Source: Anaerolineales bacterium (GTDB lineage: Bacteria > Chloroflexota > Anaerolineae > Aggregatilineales > UBA2796). Taken from it: a stretch of DNA of 64,000 bases. A model generated the notes under the pieces. That model did no database searches. It was not told where the DNA came from and was given only the letters and a program-made list of their open reading frames with translations. The position numbers and the translations under genes are program-made. Positions within the stretch are counted from its first letter, which is position 1; each line of letters begins with the position of its first letter. The DNA is taken from assembly GCA_015075625.1 (NCBI GenBank), contig JABTTZ010000002.1:1054001-1118000 (forward strand), in the 5' to 3' direction. Positions 44,024 through 53,628 of this stretch are shown here, one piece after another.

Positions 44024-45931
44024 CTACCCCGTTCCGATGCTCTGAAGGGTGCGTGCTGTCTCGGCACACTGAATGGGCAGCCACACGTAAAAAGTGGCTC
44101 CTTTGCCCATCTCGCTTTCCACCCAAAGCCGCCCCCCTAGCCCTTCGGAAAGGCGCTTGGCAATGGGCAGCCCCAACCCCGTCCCCCCATATTTCAAGCC
44201 AGCCCGACTTTGCCGAAAAATCTCAAAGATCGTTTTTTGTTCTTCGTCTTCAATGCCCATCCCTGTATCGGCAACGCGGCACAACACGCCCTCCCCATCG
44301 CGCTGCACACGGATGCTAACCGTCCCCTGTTCGGTGAATTTGCAGGCATTGGACACCAGGTTATAGAGGATTTGTCGCGTGCGCTGTTTATCACCCGTTA
44401 GGAGGGGCAAATCCTCAGGAATATCGACCTCTAGGCGAACGTCCTTCTTCTTGTCGCGTAAGTAGGTTTCCCCAGCAGCAACGACAAGCCCTAGCTCCTC
44501 ATGGAGGTTCACATCGGGTTCGATAAAAAACTGGAACGCGCCGGATTCAATCTTGGAAATGTCCAATACATCGTTGATCAGGCTCAAGAGGTGTTCACCG
44601 CTGCTGAACGCCTTATCCAGGGCGCTGGTCTGCTTGTCGTTGATCGGACCCATCATCCCCGAACCCACAAATTTCACAAAGTTGAGTATCGCGTTGAGCG
44701 GTGTCCGCAGTTCATGAGACATGCTTGCTAAAAAGATCGATTTCACCTGATTGGCTTTTTCGGCAGCATTTTTGGCGGCGCTCAATTCGGCGGTTCGCTC
44801 CGCCACTCTTGCTTCCAGAAAGGTATTCATCTCCTTGAGGGCTGTTTCGCTCTGATGGCGTGCCTCAATGAGCAATTCCAAACGGCGTTGCGCCGCCTTC
44901 TGTTGGGCAAGCTGCCGCCCCGAACGGTACATCACCGTCCCCGCCACACCTGTCACCAACCACAACAGTCCTAATGCGGTGAACACCGCCGAACGAAACT
45001 GCCCGACCTCGGCGTAGAGCAGCCCTTGATTGGTATCGAGATGAAGAACCCAATTCACAGCGGGAACACTCACCTCCGCTTCGTCATAGGCGGGCGTAGA
45101 TAGTGTCTTTAGATAGGCTTTGTAGTCCCCATCCTTGAGATCAAGAATACTTATAGGCGTTTTTCCGGTTTGACGGGCATAAGCAAGCAAGGCATCTTCC
45201 TGCGGATGGACGAAAATTGACCCATCGGCAGTTGTCACATAGATGATTTCACCGTCTGTCGTGTTTTGGCGCAGAATCACCTCCCGAACGAGGGGCAGTA
45301 CCATATCCACCGTCACCACCCCGCGAAACACACCCTCCCCCCCAAAAAAGGCGCGGGTGGCGCTCATATAGATCAGCCCCGTATCAAAATAAGGGGTGGT
45401 AAAAATGGTTTTCCCGCTCCCGGCTTTCCCCGCCACATACCAGGGCTGGGTGTGAAAGTTGTAGGCGGGGGTCGTCCATTCGTAGGTTAGGGTGATCGGT
45501 TCGTTCGCGCCTTTCGTTTGATGCACATACGGACCAAAATAGCGCTCCCCGCTGAGAAATGCCTCTGGTTCATACCACGCCCCGATCCCATAAATGATTT
45601 CCGCCGGGGCGGAAAGAAGGACACGCCCTAGAATCGTCTCCACCTCGGCGCGATCTTCACGCAGCGGCGCGACAAGGGCGGCGACGGTAGCTGCCAACTG
45701 CTCTGCCCGTAAGGCATACCCGCTTAACACCTGAGCCAGTTCCTTGGCACGGTTTTCTTGCCGTTGGTGGGCATCAGCGGTGAGCGTTTGGGCATTCCCT
45801 ACAGCGTAAACAAGGGCGGCAAGCGTGATGAGACTGGCGAGGATGATAAGGGCAAGCGTTCCCGTTGCCCGCCAAGGGGGGGAGGTGGGCAGCGGTTCAG
45901 ATAGGGAGTGCGGCAGCGGAGGCTCTGTCAT
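44024..45931 (-). CDS. Cache-domain sensor histidine kinase 2
   Basis: A 635-residue membrane kinase. A TM helix (about 12-35) precedes an extracytoplasmic double-Cache domain (about 40-295, with YGIGAWYEP, TTPYFDT and VVTVDMVLP). A second TM helix (about 300-325), a coiled coil and a DHp domain (H-box SMSHELRTPLNAI) follow. The CA domain has N-box NACKF, G1 DTGMGIE and G2 GGTGLGL. dCache sensors bind small extracellular ligands. The ATG at 45931 follows GGGGA; 45946 is an alternative. It is flanked by response regulators. Confidence 0.9.
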   Translation of the reverse strand: MTEPPLPHSLSEPLPTSPPWRATGTLALIILASLITLAALVYAVGNAQTLTADAHQRQENRAKELAQVLSGYALRAEQLAATVAALVAPLREDRAEVETILGRVLLSAPAEIIYGIGAWYEPEAFLSGERYFGPYVHQTKGANEPITLTYEWTTPAYNFHTQPWYVAGKAGSGKTIFTTPYFDTGLIYMSATRAFFGGEGVFRGVVTVDMVLPLVREVILRQNTTDGEIIYVTTADGSIFVHPQEDALLAYARQTGKTPISILDLKDGDYKAYLKTLSTPAYDEAEVSVPAVNWVLHLDTNQGLLYAEVGQFRSAVFTALGLLWLVTGVAGTVMYRSGRQLAQQKAAQRRLELLIEARHQSETALKEMNTFLEARVAERTAELSAAKNAAEKANQVKSIFLASMSHELRTPLNAILNFVKFVGSGMMGPINDKQTSALDKAFSSGEHLLSLINDVLDISKIESGAFQFFIEPDVNLHEELGLVVAAGETYLRDKKKDVRLEVDIPEDLPLLTGDKQRTRQILYNLVSNACKFTEQGTVSIRVQRDGEGVLCRVADTGMGIEDEEQKTIFEIFRQSRAGLKYGGTGLGLPIAKRLSEGLGGRLWVESEMGKGATFYVWLPIQCAETARTLQSIGTG

Positions 45932-46078
45932 GCGTTGATTCCCCATTGATGATTCGCTCGTAAAGCGTCTGAATCATGACGTTGAATAGGGAGGACAATC
46001 ACATCCTGAGCGTAGCCGAAAATGCTGTTGGGCGCAAGTCCTAGTGCTTGCTCAAGATGCATCAGTGGGGCGTTAAGG

Positions 46079-46465
46079 TCAATCACCCTGTGGCGCTAAA
46101 CGCGCTTCAAGAACCCGCCCCAGACCTGCCAAATCAACGGGTTTAGCAAAGTAGGCGTCAAACCCCGCATTCAAGGCATCTTCGTCAAGATAGGAGCGAT
46201 CATAGGCGGTGATTGCTACGCAAAACAAGTCTGCTGTAAAGGGGCTTTCTCGAATCACGCGCAGCAGCGTCCACCCATCTTTATCGGGTAGTTTGAGATC
46301 GATCACCACCGCCTGATAGCTATTCGCCGCCAACATCGCTTGGGCGTTGGCTGCGTCGGAAACGGTATCAATAATGATATTCCAATGGGCTAATATATGG
46401 GCTAATACGGCTTGCGAATCGGGATCATCTTCAACCACCAACACGCGCCGAAGAAGATTGCTCAT
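46079..46465 (-). CDS. Single-domain response regulator 2
   Basis: A 128-residue receiver (VVEDD, Asp in AVVIDLKLPDKDGW, Lys in AKPVD). No output domain. The ATG at 46465 is used because longer frames overlap regulator 1. About 150 bases separate it from kinase 2. Confidence 0.88.
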   Translation of the reverse strand: MSNLLRRVLVVEDDPDSQAVLAHILAHWNIIIDTVSDAANAQAMLAANSYQAVVIDLKLPDKDGWTLLRVIRESPFTADLFCVAITAYDRSYLDEDALNAGFDAYFAKPVDLAGLGRVLEARLAPQGD

Positions 46466-46503
46466 GGATATCTCGTTTCTACTGCTCGCTTCTGAACTGC
46501 CCC

Positions 46504-46947
46504 TTACAGCCCTTCGGGAAGAAGGGCGGCTAATTCGGGGACAGTAGTCAAAATTGCCAACAAATCGTGGATGAAGGTTTTCACCGTGAATGGCTTGGTT
46601 AGGTAGTTGTAGAACCCCGCCTGAATTGCCCGCTCTCGATCCCGCATCATGGCGTGGGCGGTGAGGGCAATCACGGGAATGTGCATCGTTCGTGGGGTGT
46701 TCTGCATGGTGATCATAAATTCCCACCCATCCATAACGGGCATGGAGAGATCGCAGATTACAAAACGGGGGCGCACCCGCAGCACAGCGGCAAAACCCTC
46801 TTGCCCGTTCGTGGCGGGGTGTACTTCTGCCCCATAATAGGTTAACAGGTGTTGGATAACCCCTAAACTATCGTCCTCATCGTCAATGACAACGACAATC
46901 CACCCGGCTAAAAAATTGGGTGGCAACGAAACTGCCCCTTCAGTCAT
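46504..46947 (-). CDS. Single-domain response regulator 1
   Basis: A 147-residue receiver (VIDDEDD, Asp in FVICDLSMPVMDGW, Lys in LTKPF). Its start overlaps the end of histidine kinase 1 by eight bases, so it is translationally coupled to that kinase and likely its cognate partner. No output domain. Confidence 0.9.
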   Translation of the reverse strand: MTEGAVSLPPNFLAGWIVVVIDDEDDSLGVIQHLLTYYGAEVHPATNGQEGFAAVLRVRPRFVICDLSMPVMDGWEFMITMQNTPRTMHIPVIALTAHAMMRDRERAIQAGFYNYLTKPFTVKTFIHDLLAILTTVPELAALLPEGL

Positions 46948-48907
46948 GGTGATCCTCTTTTTTTAGGATAGCAACAGGTACTCGAACTGGAATACGTTGG
47001 TTGCTGCCTTTATCCGTAGCGCCGATGTAGGGGAATGTCACAGTGAAGGTGCTGCCTTGCCCAATCTCGCTCTCTAAGGCAATCTGTCCTTTCATGGCAA
47101 GGACAAGCCGTTTCACAATTGCCAAGCCCAAGCCTGTCCCGCCATGCTCTCGCTTGGAGGATTGATCGACTTGGCGAAATTCTTCAAAAATGAACTCGCG
47201 GGCGTGAAGGGGAACACCAATTCCTGTATCATGGACGCCGATAAACCAATCCTCCTCTGTTTTCCCCAAGCCCCAACTCAAAAATATCGTACCCCGTACG
47301 GTAAATTTGAACGCATTGCTGAGCAGATTGACAACAATCTTGGTCAGCGCCTCCGCATCGCTAATAAGCGACTCTGGCAGTTTGGGATCAAGCCATGTTT
47401 CTAAAACAAGCCCCTTCGTCTCCCCCAAAATGCTGATCTCTTTGACCCAACGGGCAAGCAGTTCCGCTGGCACAATACGGCGATAACTGAGGTCAAAACG
47501 CCCCGATTCAATCCGCGAGAGGTCGAGCAAGTCGTTGATCAAAGCGAGAAGGCGTCTGCTGTTGGCGCTGACCCGCTCTAACATGCCGATTGCCTTTGGC
47601 TCAATGGTCACCCCGAAGCCATGCAGCAAAATTTCTGTGTAGCCCACAATGGCGTTCAGCGGGGTGCGCAGTTCGTGGGACATCGTGGCGAGAAATTCCG
47701 ACTTTAAGCGCGAGCTTTGCTCTGCTTTTTCATTGGCAATCTGAAGATCCACGATCAACTGCTCCCGCTCTCGTTCAATCTGCTGGCGCTGTTTGAGTGT
47801 CTCTAAGAAGGTGTTGAACCCCTGTGCCAAATCGCCCACCTCGTCATGGCGATTCACTGGGAGTGGGGAGGGCAATTGCGCGGGATGGGCTTGAAGCTGC
47901 TGAAAGCGGGCAGTGACTTGGCGGATGGGAGCAACCGCTGTTCGGCTGACAAAATAGGCTGCTCCGGCTAAGACCCCCACACTGACGATCATCACCCCAA
48001 GCGTCCCCTCCGCTACCTGTCGAGAGGGGGCGACCAACTCGCTATACGGCAAGTTATAGGCGATCAGCCACCCAATAGGCTCCACCTTTCGGTAACGGGA
48101 GATCAACCGATCATCGGGAAGGGGGTATTCCACCTCGCCCGAACTATTGTTCATTTTGAGCAGACGATCCAGCGGGACGCGCTGTCCGAGGGTGTTTGGA
48201 TCGGGGTGGTAGATGTAGCGCCCTTTCTCGTCAATCAACCAAAAGGTTGCCGTAGGGCGGCGCTCATCGTACAGGCTGTTTCTGCTGGCGAGATCAGCGG
48301 GATCATAACTAAGGGCGATGAAGCCAAGCGGTGTCGGGAGCAGTGTTTGGGCGTCTATCTCGGTGATCAAGGAGACTCCCATAATCACCTTTTGATAGGT
48401 TGAATCAGCGACGACATTATCCTCAATACCCGTCCACAACACAGGGCGATCACTGCTGAGCGCTTCGCTGTACAGCCGGTCTCGTATATTGGGACGGATG
48501 GTCTGGGAGGTCAGCGTATCGCCCACATGGTAGTGATGCCCATCAAGGCTGAACACATTGATCGCCACCAACCCGGAGATGTTTAGGAAGGAGTTCAGCA
48601 CATACCCAACGTTCGCCTCTGTAGAAAGGCGCGAAAAAGTGCTGGAACTGGCATTTTTGATCAGGGCGCGAATGTCTTCTGAACCAGAAAGGGCGGTCAT
48701 CAGCGTTTCCATCTGGTGGATTTTTAGCTGAATTTCTTCCTCCTCCTCAATCAGAATACGCTCGGCAAACGCGCTGGACTCCCGCGCCAGAAGCTGCGAG
48801 GAAAGGCTAAAGGTTATTCCACCCACCAAGAGGACAGGGATAATGCTGAGCAGAATCACCATCAAAAAAGCGCGTTGGGTCAGTGTTAGACGTGGTTGGC
48901 GCATCAT
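46940..48907 (-). CDS. Cache-HAMP sensor histidine kinase 1
   Basis: A 655-residue kinase. TM helix (about 12-34); extracytoplasmic Cache sensor (about 40-290, with VAINVFSLDG, FWLIDEKGRYIYHPD and GWLIAYNLPYSEL); TM helix (about 300-322); HAMP (RTAVAPIRQVTARFQQL and HDEVGDLAQGFN); DHp (H-box TMSHELRTPLNAIV); CA domain (NLLSNAFKF, DTGIGVP, GGTGLGLAI). It follows the periplasmic binding protein by 45 bases, an arrangement in which a binding protein can present its ligand to a sensor kinase. Confidence 0.9.
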   Translation of the reverse strand: MMRQPRLTLTQRAFLMVILLSIIPVLLVGGITFSLSSQLLARESSAFAERILIEEEEEIQLKIHQMETLMTALSGSEDIRALIKNASSSTFSRLSTEANVGYVLNSFLNISGLVAINVFSLDGHHYHVGDTLTSQTIRPNIRDRLYSEALSSDRPVLWTGIEDNVVADSTYQKVIMGVSLITEIDAQTLLPTPLGFIALSYDPADLASRNSLYDERRPTATFWLIDEKGRYIYHPDPNTLGQRVPLDRLLKMNNSSGEVEYPLPDDRLISRYRKVEPIGWLIAYNLPYSELVAPSRQVAEGTLGVMIVSVGVLAGAAYFVSRTAVAPIRQVTARFQQLQAHPAQLPSPLPVNRHDEVGDLAQGFNTFLETLKQRQQIEREREQLIVDLQIANEKAEQSSRLKSEFLATMSHELRTPLNAIVGYTEILLHGFGVTIEPKAIGMLERVSANSRRLLALINDLLDLSRIESGRFDLSYRRIVPAELLARWVKEISILGETKGLVLETWLDPKLPESLISDAEALTKIVVNLLSNAFKFTVRGTIFLSWGLGKTEEDWFIGVHDTGIGVPLHAREFIFEEFRQVDQSSKREHGGTGLGLAIVKRLVLAMKGQIALESEIGQGSTFTVTFPYIGATDKGSNQRIPVRVPVAILKKEDHHD

Positions 48908-48952
48908 TCCTCCCGTCGGGATTCTGGCGATCTTTTCCTTACCGAAACACGA

Positions 48953-49918
48953 TCACTTCAGGGTTTCGGCAGTGACCACCAGAACATCCACCAAGATCGT
49001 GCCAGATAAGGGGTCTCCCTTCAAGCCCTTCACCGCATACTCAATGCCCATGTAGCCTTGTTTCGCCGCTTGTTGGTCAATTGTCGCTATCAATGTTCCG
49101 GCACGAATGGCAGCTTTTGCCTCATCCAAAGCGTCAAAACCAACAACCCGAACATCCGTTCGCTTTATCTCCTGAAGGTACTCAATAACGCCAAAAGCCA
49201 TCACATCGTTCGAGCAAAATACGGCGGCAATGTCGGCGTCTTTCTCAAACATCGCCTTAATGACCATATAGGCTTCATCGATTTTCCAATTTGCCGTTTC
49301 CGAGGCAGCAATGGTGATATTTGGATGTTCCTTAAAAGCACGTTCGGCGCCCGCTTTCCGCTGTTGGGCGTTTTTGGCGCTCCGAATCCCTTCAAGAATG
49401 GCGACCTTTGTCGGGGTGGTAATCCCTTTGATCAACTCTTGTGCGGAGAGGTACGCCCCTTGTTCATTATCCACGCTGATGAACGGAACGTTCTTCAAGC
49501 CAATCGTCTCCGCCGTTTCTGGGTCAAGCTGGTTATCGATGTTTATCACCAGGATGCCGGCGTCTTGTGCTTTCTTAAGGACAGGGATCAATTTTTGAGA
49601 ATCGCCTGGAGAAATGACAATCGCATCGACTCCAGCGACAATCAGATCATCGACAATCTTAATTTGCTGTTCAATAGATGTTTCCTGCGCGGCTGTTTTA
49701 ACCACCAAGCGAATGCCAAACTCTTTTTCGGCTTGGCGTGCGCCGCGTTCCATCTCCACAAAAAAGGGATTCGTCAGCGTTTTCATGACGAGGGCAATGG
49801 TCAGCGGTTTGGCGGTGGGGTCAGGGCTTGGGGTGGGAGCGGCGCTTGGCGTGCAGCCAAACAAGGCTAGGCTCATCAAGCTGATGAGAAGGATAAAACG
49901 AGCTGCCAAACGAGACAT
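48953..49918 (-). CDS. Periplasmic-binding-protein-type lipoprotein (RbsB-like)
   Basis: A 321-residue lipoprotein with a lipobox (LALFGC near residue 21), a Pro/Thr linker and the two-lobe fold of ribose/galactose-type binding proteins (KTLTNPFF, VDAIVISPGD, VINIDNQ, AVFCSNDVMAFG). The ATG at 49918 follows AAAGGAGA; a longer start lacks one. No ABC permease or ATPase is adjacent. Its position at the head of the two-component genes suggests a sensory rather than a transport role. Confidence 0.88.
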   Translation of the reverse strand: MSRLAARFILLISLMSLALFGCTPSAAPTPSPDPTAKPLTIALVMKTLTNPFFVEMERGARQAEKEFGIRLVVKTAAQETSIEQQIKIVDDLIVAGVDAIVISPGDSQKLIPVLKKAQDAGILVINIDNQLDPETAETIGLKNVPFISVDNEQGAYLSAQELIKGITTPTKVAILEGIRSAKNAQQRKAGAERAFKEHPNITIAASETANWKIDEAYMVIKAMFEKDADIAAVFCSNDVMAFGVIEYLQEIKRTDVRVVGFDALDEAKAAIRAGTLIATIDQQAAKQGYMGIEYAVKGLKGDPLSGTILVDVLVVTAETLK

Positions 49919-50070
49919 AAAACGCTTCTCCTTTGGGGGCAATGATCGCTTGATGATGAGCGCCCTTGTGAATGGTTATTGCATTTAAAATGAATTAAAT
50001 TAAGAGATTCATAAACAGACACTCTCTATTGTACACGCTTTTTGAGGCTATAAGGCGTATAACAGTCTTG

Positions 50071-50086
50071 TCGTGAACTTTCACGA
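50071..50086. promoter_or_regulatory. Palindrome TCGTGA-N4-TCACGA upstream of the sensory island
   Basis: The arms TCGTGA (50071-50076) and TCACGA (50081-50086) flank ACTT. The same 16-base layout occurs at 2761-2776. On the minus strand it lies just upstream of TTATAC/TTATAG-like -10 sequences about 150 bases before the binding-protein start. Confidence 0.5.
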
Positions 50087-50193
50087 GTAGCCCATCAGAA
50101 AAATTTCGAAAAGAACCCCTATCGCCCCCTGCCCCCTTTCCCCGCACACAGGGAAAGGGGGAGAGATTCCCTCTGGCTGTTATGGGGTGGGGA

Positions 50194-50290
50194 AAGCCCC
50201 GAAGGGGTGGTTACCTCCTAGCCCGCTGCTTTGGCGGCGGGCGCTCACGCACGGCGATGGGCGCAATGCCTGGCGCCCCTACGAGAATTA
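50194..50290. repeat. REP-like dispersed repeat, copy 3
   Basis: It has AAGCCCCGAAGGGGTGG as in copy 1, the GCCCGCTGC/GCGGCGGGC hairpin, and GGCGATGGGCGCAA followed by GGCGCCCCTACG as in copy 2. Confidence 0.75.
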
Positions 50291-50495
50291 CACTGTCAAC
50301 ACACCGTAGCGTAGTTCCCGGACAAGCCTTTTAGCGGCGGGATCATGCGTTATCGCGCGTTTTCATTGTGTTTGTACTTAGTTCCCCACCAGGGGAATTT
50401 TTGAAAGACCATCGAACGATGGTGGGCGCACACATCGGTACGCCCCGGCAAAGTCAAGTTCACCGCATGCGTTAGACTCCTTGCCCGCATTCCTC

Positions 50496-50524
50496 TTGCC
50501 ACAAAACCCGAACAAGTGTACAAT
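50496..50524 (+). promoter_or_regulatory. Sigma70-like promoter of uvrA
   Basis: TTGCCA (50496-50501) and TACAAT (50519-50524) are separated by 17 bases, with the uvrA ATG at 50578. No LexA-like box was recognised. Confidence 0.6.
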
Positions 50525-50577
50525 CTTTCTTTATCGTCCTCCCTGATTGACGCCCAAAGGACACCCCAAAAACACCT

Positions 50578-53481
50578 ATGGCACAAGATAAAATCATTGT
50601 GCGTGGCGCACGCGAACACAACCTAAAAAACGTTAACGTGGACATCCCCCGCAACAAACTGGTCGTGATCACCGGACTTTCTGGCAGCGGGAAATCCTCC
50701 CTCGCCTTCGACACCATCTTTGCCGAAGGGCAGCGCCGTTATGTGGAATCTCTTTCTGCCTATGCCCGCCAGTTCGTCGGGCAGATGGAAAAACCCGATG
50801 TGGATCAGATCGAAGGGCTTTCTCCGGCGATCTCTATTGACCAAAAAGGCGTCAGTGCGAACCCCCGTTCCACCGTCGGCACGGTCACTGAAATTTACGA
50901 CTACATGCGGCTGCTTTATGCACGGGTGGGAATTCCTCATTGTCCGGTTTGTGGGGAGCGCGTCGTTGCCCAAAGCGCCCAACAAATGGTCGAGATCATC
51001 GAAGGGCTGCCAGAGGGGACACGGCTGCAACTGCTCGCTCCGGTGATCAAAGATCGCAAGGGCAAGCACGATAAAGTGTTTGATGACCTCCGCAAAGGGG
51101 GGTTTATGCGGGCGCGGGTTGATGGGGACGTTCATGACCTAGAGGACGATATTAAGCTCGCCCGTTATGAAATGCACACCATTGAAGTGGTTGTGGATCG
51201 CCTCATTGTCAAGCACTATGACGATCCCGACAGTGACGACGCCAAGTCTGCCCGCAGCCGTCTGACGGATTCTGTTGAAACGGCATTGGAAATGGGCGAG
51301 GGGCTGATCATCCTCAATGACATCAGCGATCCGAAGCACCCGACGGATACGCTCCTCAGCGAAAAGCTCGCCTGTGTTCATGGGCATGGCTCAATCCCAG
51401 AGATTGAACCGCGCACCTTCAGTTTCAACAGCCCGCACGGGGCATGTCCCACCTGTCAGGGGTTGGGAATCAAGTTGGAGATTGATCCGGGACTGGTTAT
51501 CCCCAACCCCGATCTGACGATCAACGAGGGGGTCATTAGCGAGACCGCCTTCCCGCGTGATACGGACAGTGCCAGCATGAATATCCTGCTCACCGTCTGT
51601 GAGGCGCATCACATCCCCGTAGATACCCCTTGGCGGGCGCTTAGCGATGAGCAGAAGGTGATTATCCTCAGCGGGACGGGAACACAAAAATACACGATCC
51701 ACTTCAATGGCGCGGATGGACGCCCGCGCTCATGGACGATGAATTGGGAAGGCATCATCACGATGGTGCAGCGCCGCTATGAGCAGACCGATTCCGATTA
51801 CATGCGTTGGAAGTATCAATCGCTCATGGCGGAACGCCCTTGCCCCACCTGTGAGGGGGCGCGGCTGCGCCCGGAATCGCTCGCCGTGAAGATTGCCGAT
51901 CAGAGTATTCATTATGTCAGTCACCTGCCTGTGATCAAGCTGAAAGAGTGGGTGGAGTCGCTGCGTGGGACAAATGGCACGCCCCCCCTTCTGAACGAAC
52001 GAGAGCGCACGATTGCCTACCAGATTTTGAAAGAGATCGACGCTCGTGTATCGTTCCTGAAGGATGTTGGACTGGATTACCTTTCCATGTCGCGGGCGTC
52101 GGGCAGCCTGAGCGGTGGAGAAGCGCAGCGCATCCGCCTCGCCACCCAGATCGGCAGCCAACTGACCGGTGTTTTGTATGTCCTTGACGAGCCATCCATC
52201 GGCTTGCATCAGCGCGACAACGCCCGATTGATCAAAACCTTAGAGCGGATGCGCGATTTGGGCAATACCCTTCTCGTTGTTGAGCATGACGACGAGACAA
52301 TGCGTTCCGCCGATTGGATTCTTGATCTGGGTCCCGGCGCGGGTGAACACGGCGGGCAGATTGTTGCCGAGGGGACACTTGAGGACATTATGAGCCATCC
52401 AGAGAGCATCACCGGAGCGTTCCTCTCTGGGCGGCGGCGGATTAACGTCCCTATCATGCGCCGCAAAGGAAGCGGAAAATACATCACCATCAAAGGGGCG
52501 CGAGAGAACAACCTGAAGCAGGTGGATGTTTCGATTCCGCTGGGGAAACTCGTCGTCATCACCGGCGTCAGCGGCAGCGGGAAATCGTCGCTGCTGATTG
52601 AAATCCTCTACAAGCGGCTTGCCCAAACGTTGAACGGCGCACGGGAACGCCCCGGCGATCACGATTCGATTGAGGGCTTAGAGACAATTGATAAGATCAT
52701 CAACATTGACCAAACCCCCATCGGGCGGACACCGCGCAGCAACCCCGCCACCTACACAAAAATGTTCGATAACATCCGCGCCCTCTTTGCCGAAATGCCA
52801 GAGAGCAAAGTGCGCGGCTATACACAAGGGCGCTTTAGTTTCAATGTGAAGGGCGGGCGCTGCGAGAACTGCGAAGGGCAGGGTGTTCTCCAAATTGAAA
52901 TGCAGTTTCTCCCCGATATTTTCGTCCCCTGTGATGTCTGTCATGGGGCGCGGTACAACAAAGAGACGCTCCAAGTGAAGTACAAGGGCAAGAACATTGC
53001 CGAGATACTCGATATGACGGTTGCCGAGGGGTTGGCGTTCTTCGAGAACTTCCAAACCATTCGCCGCCCCTTGGAGACGCTTGATGGGGTAGGCTTGGGC
53101 TATATCCGCATTGGGCAGCCAGCAACCACGCTCTCTGGCGGGGAGGCGCAGCGGATCAAACTGAGCCGCGAACTGAGCAAACGCGGCACGGGGCGCACGC
53201 TCTATGTCTTGGATGAACCCTCTGTCGGCTTACACGCCGCCGATGTAGAACGTCTGATTCAGGTTTTGAACACGCTGACCGATCAGGGGAACACCGTTGT
53301 GGTCATTGAGCATAACCTTGACATCATCAAGATTGCCGATTGGCTGATCGATATGGGACCGGAAGGCGGGGATCGCGGCGGCGAAGTGATCGCTTGTGGG
53401 ACGCCGGAAGATATTGTGGCGGCGGCGGATTGCAGCCACACGGGAGCATTCCTTGCCGATTACCTTGTCGGCGTGAAGTGA
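50578..53481 (+). CDS. uvrA: Excinuclease ABC subunit A
   Basis: A 967-residue UvrA, the damage-recognition ATPase of nucleotide excision repair. Both ABC modules are complete. Walker A1 is GLSGSGKSS and A2 is GVSGSGKSS. The ABC signatures [12 protein letters not shown] and [12 protein letters not shown] and the Walker B segments ([20 protein letters not shown]) are present. Zinc-binding Cys pairs occur as CPTCQG, CPTCEG, CENCEG and CDVCHG. Length is normal. AAAGGAC precedes the start. uvrB and uvrC are not in the window. Confidence 0.97.
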   Translation: MAQDKIIVRGAREHNLKNVNVDIPRNKLVVITGLSGSGKSSLAFDTIFAEGQRRYVESLSAYARQFVGQMEKPDVDQIEGLSPAISIDQKGVSANPRSTVGTVTEIYDYMRLLYARVGIPHCPVCGERVVAQSAQQMVEIIEGLPEGTRLQLLAPVIKDRKGKHDKVFDDLRKGGFMRARVDGDVHDLEDDIKLARYEMHTIEVVVDRLIVKHYDDPDSDDAKSARSRLTDSVETALEMGEGLIILNDISDPKHPTDTLLSEKLACVHGHGSIPEIEPRTFSFNSPHGACPTCQGLGIKLEIDPGLVIPNPDLTINEGVISETAFPRDTDSASMNILLTVCEAHHIPVDTPWRALSDEQKVIILSGTGTQKYTIHFNGADGRPRSWTMNWEGIITMVQRRYEQTDSDYMRWKYQSLMAERPCPTCEGARLRPESLAVKIADQSIHYVSHLPVIKLKEWVESLRGTNGTPPLLNERERTIAYQILKEIDARVSFLKDVGLDYLSMSRASGSLSGGEAQRIRLATQIGSQLTGVLYVLDEPSIGLHQRDNARLIKTLERMRDLGNTLLVVEHDDETMRSADWILDLGPGAGEHGGQIVAEGTLEDIMSHPESITGAFLSGRRRINVPIMRRKGSGKYITIKGARENNLKQVDVSIPLGKLVVITGVSGSGKSSLLIEILYKRLAQTLNGARERPGDHDSIEGLETIDKIINIDQTPIGRTPRSNPATYTKMFDNIRALFAEMPESKVRGYTQGRFSFNVKGGRCENCEGQGVLQIEMQFLPDIFVPCDVCHGARYNKETLQVKYKGKNIAEILDMTVAEGLAFFENFQTIRRPLETLDGVGLGYIRIGQPATTLSGGEAQRIKLSRELSKRGTGRTLYVLDEPSVGLHAADVERLIQVLNTLTDQGNTVVVIEHNLDIIKIADWLIDMGPEGGDRGGEVIACGTPEDIVAAADCSHTGAFLADYLVGVK

Positions 53482-53531
53482 CCTGATGGGAGGGCGGCAC
53501 ATTAGAACCTATCCGTTAGACACTTAGGGCA

Positions 53532-53568
53532 TTCGCCGGGGCGCATACGCATTCGATGCGCCCACACC
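53532..53568. terminator. Short GC palindrome after uvrA
   Basis: GGGCGCAT and ATGCGCCC arms enclose a short spacer. It could end uvrA transcription but lacks a T-tract, and it also resembles fragments of the REP-like family. Confidence 0.35.
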
Positions 53569-53628
53569 TCGGCGTTCGGTTTCCCAGAGGAGATACAGTA
53601 TAATCCCTTCCTGAGAGGGATACTCTGT

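Larger units (their letters stand above)
49919..50577. other. Intergenic region between sensory island and uvrA
   Basis: The first 150 bases are AT-rich and should contain the leader and promoter of the binding-protein gene. The rest holds an operator-like palindrome (50071-50086), a CCCCT-rich repeat (about 50110-50165), a REP-like copy and the uvrA promoter. No coding region is supported. Confidence 0.5.
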
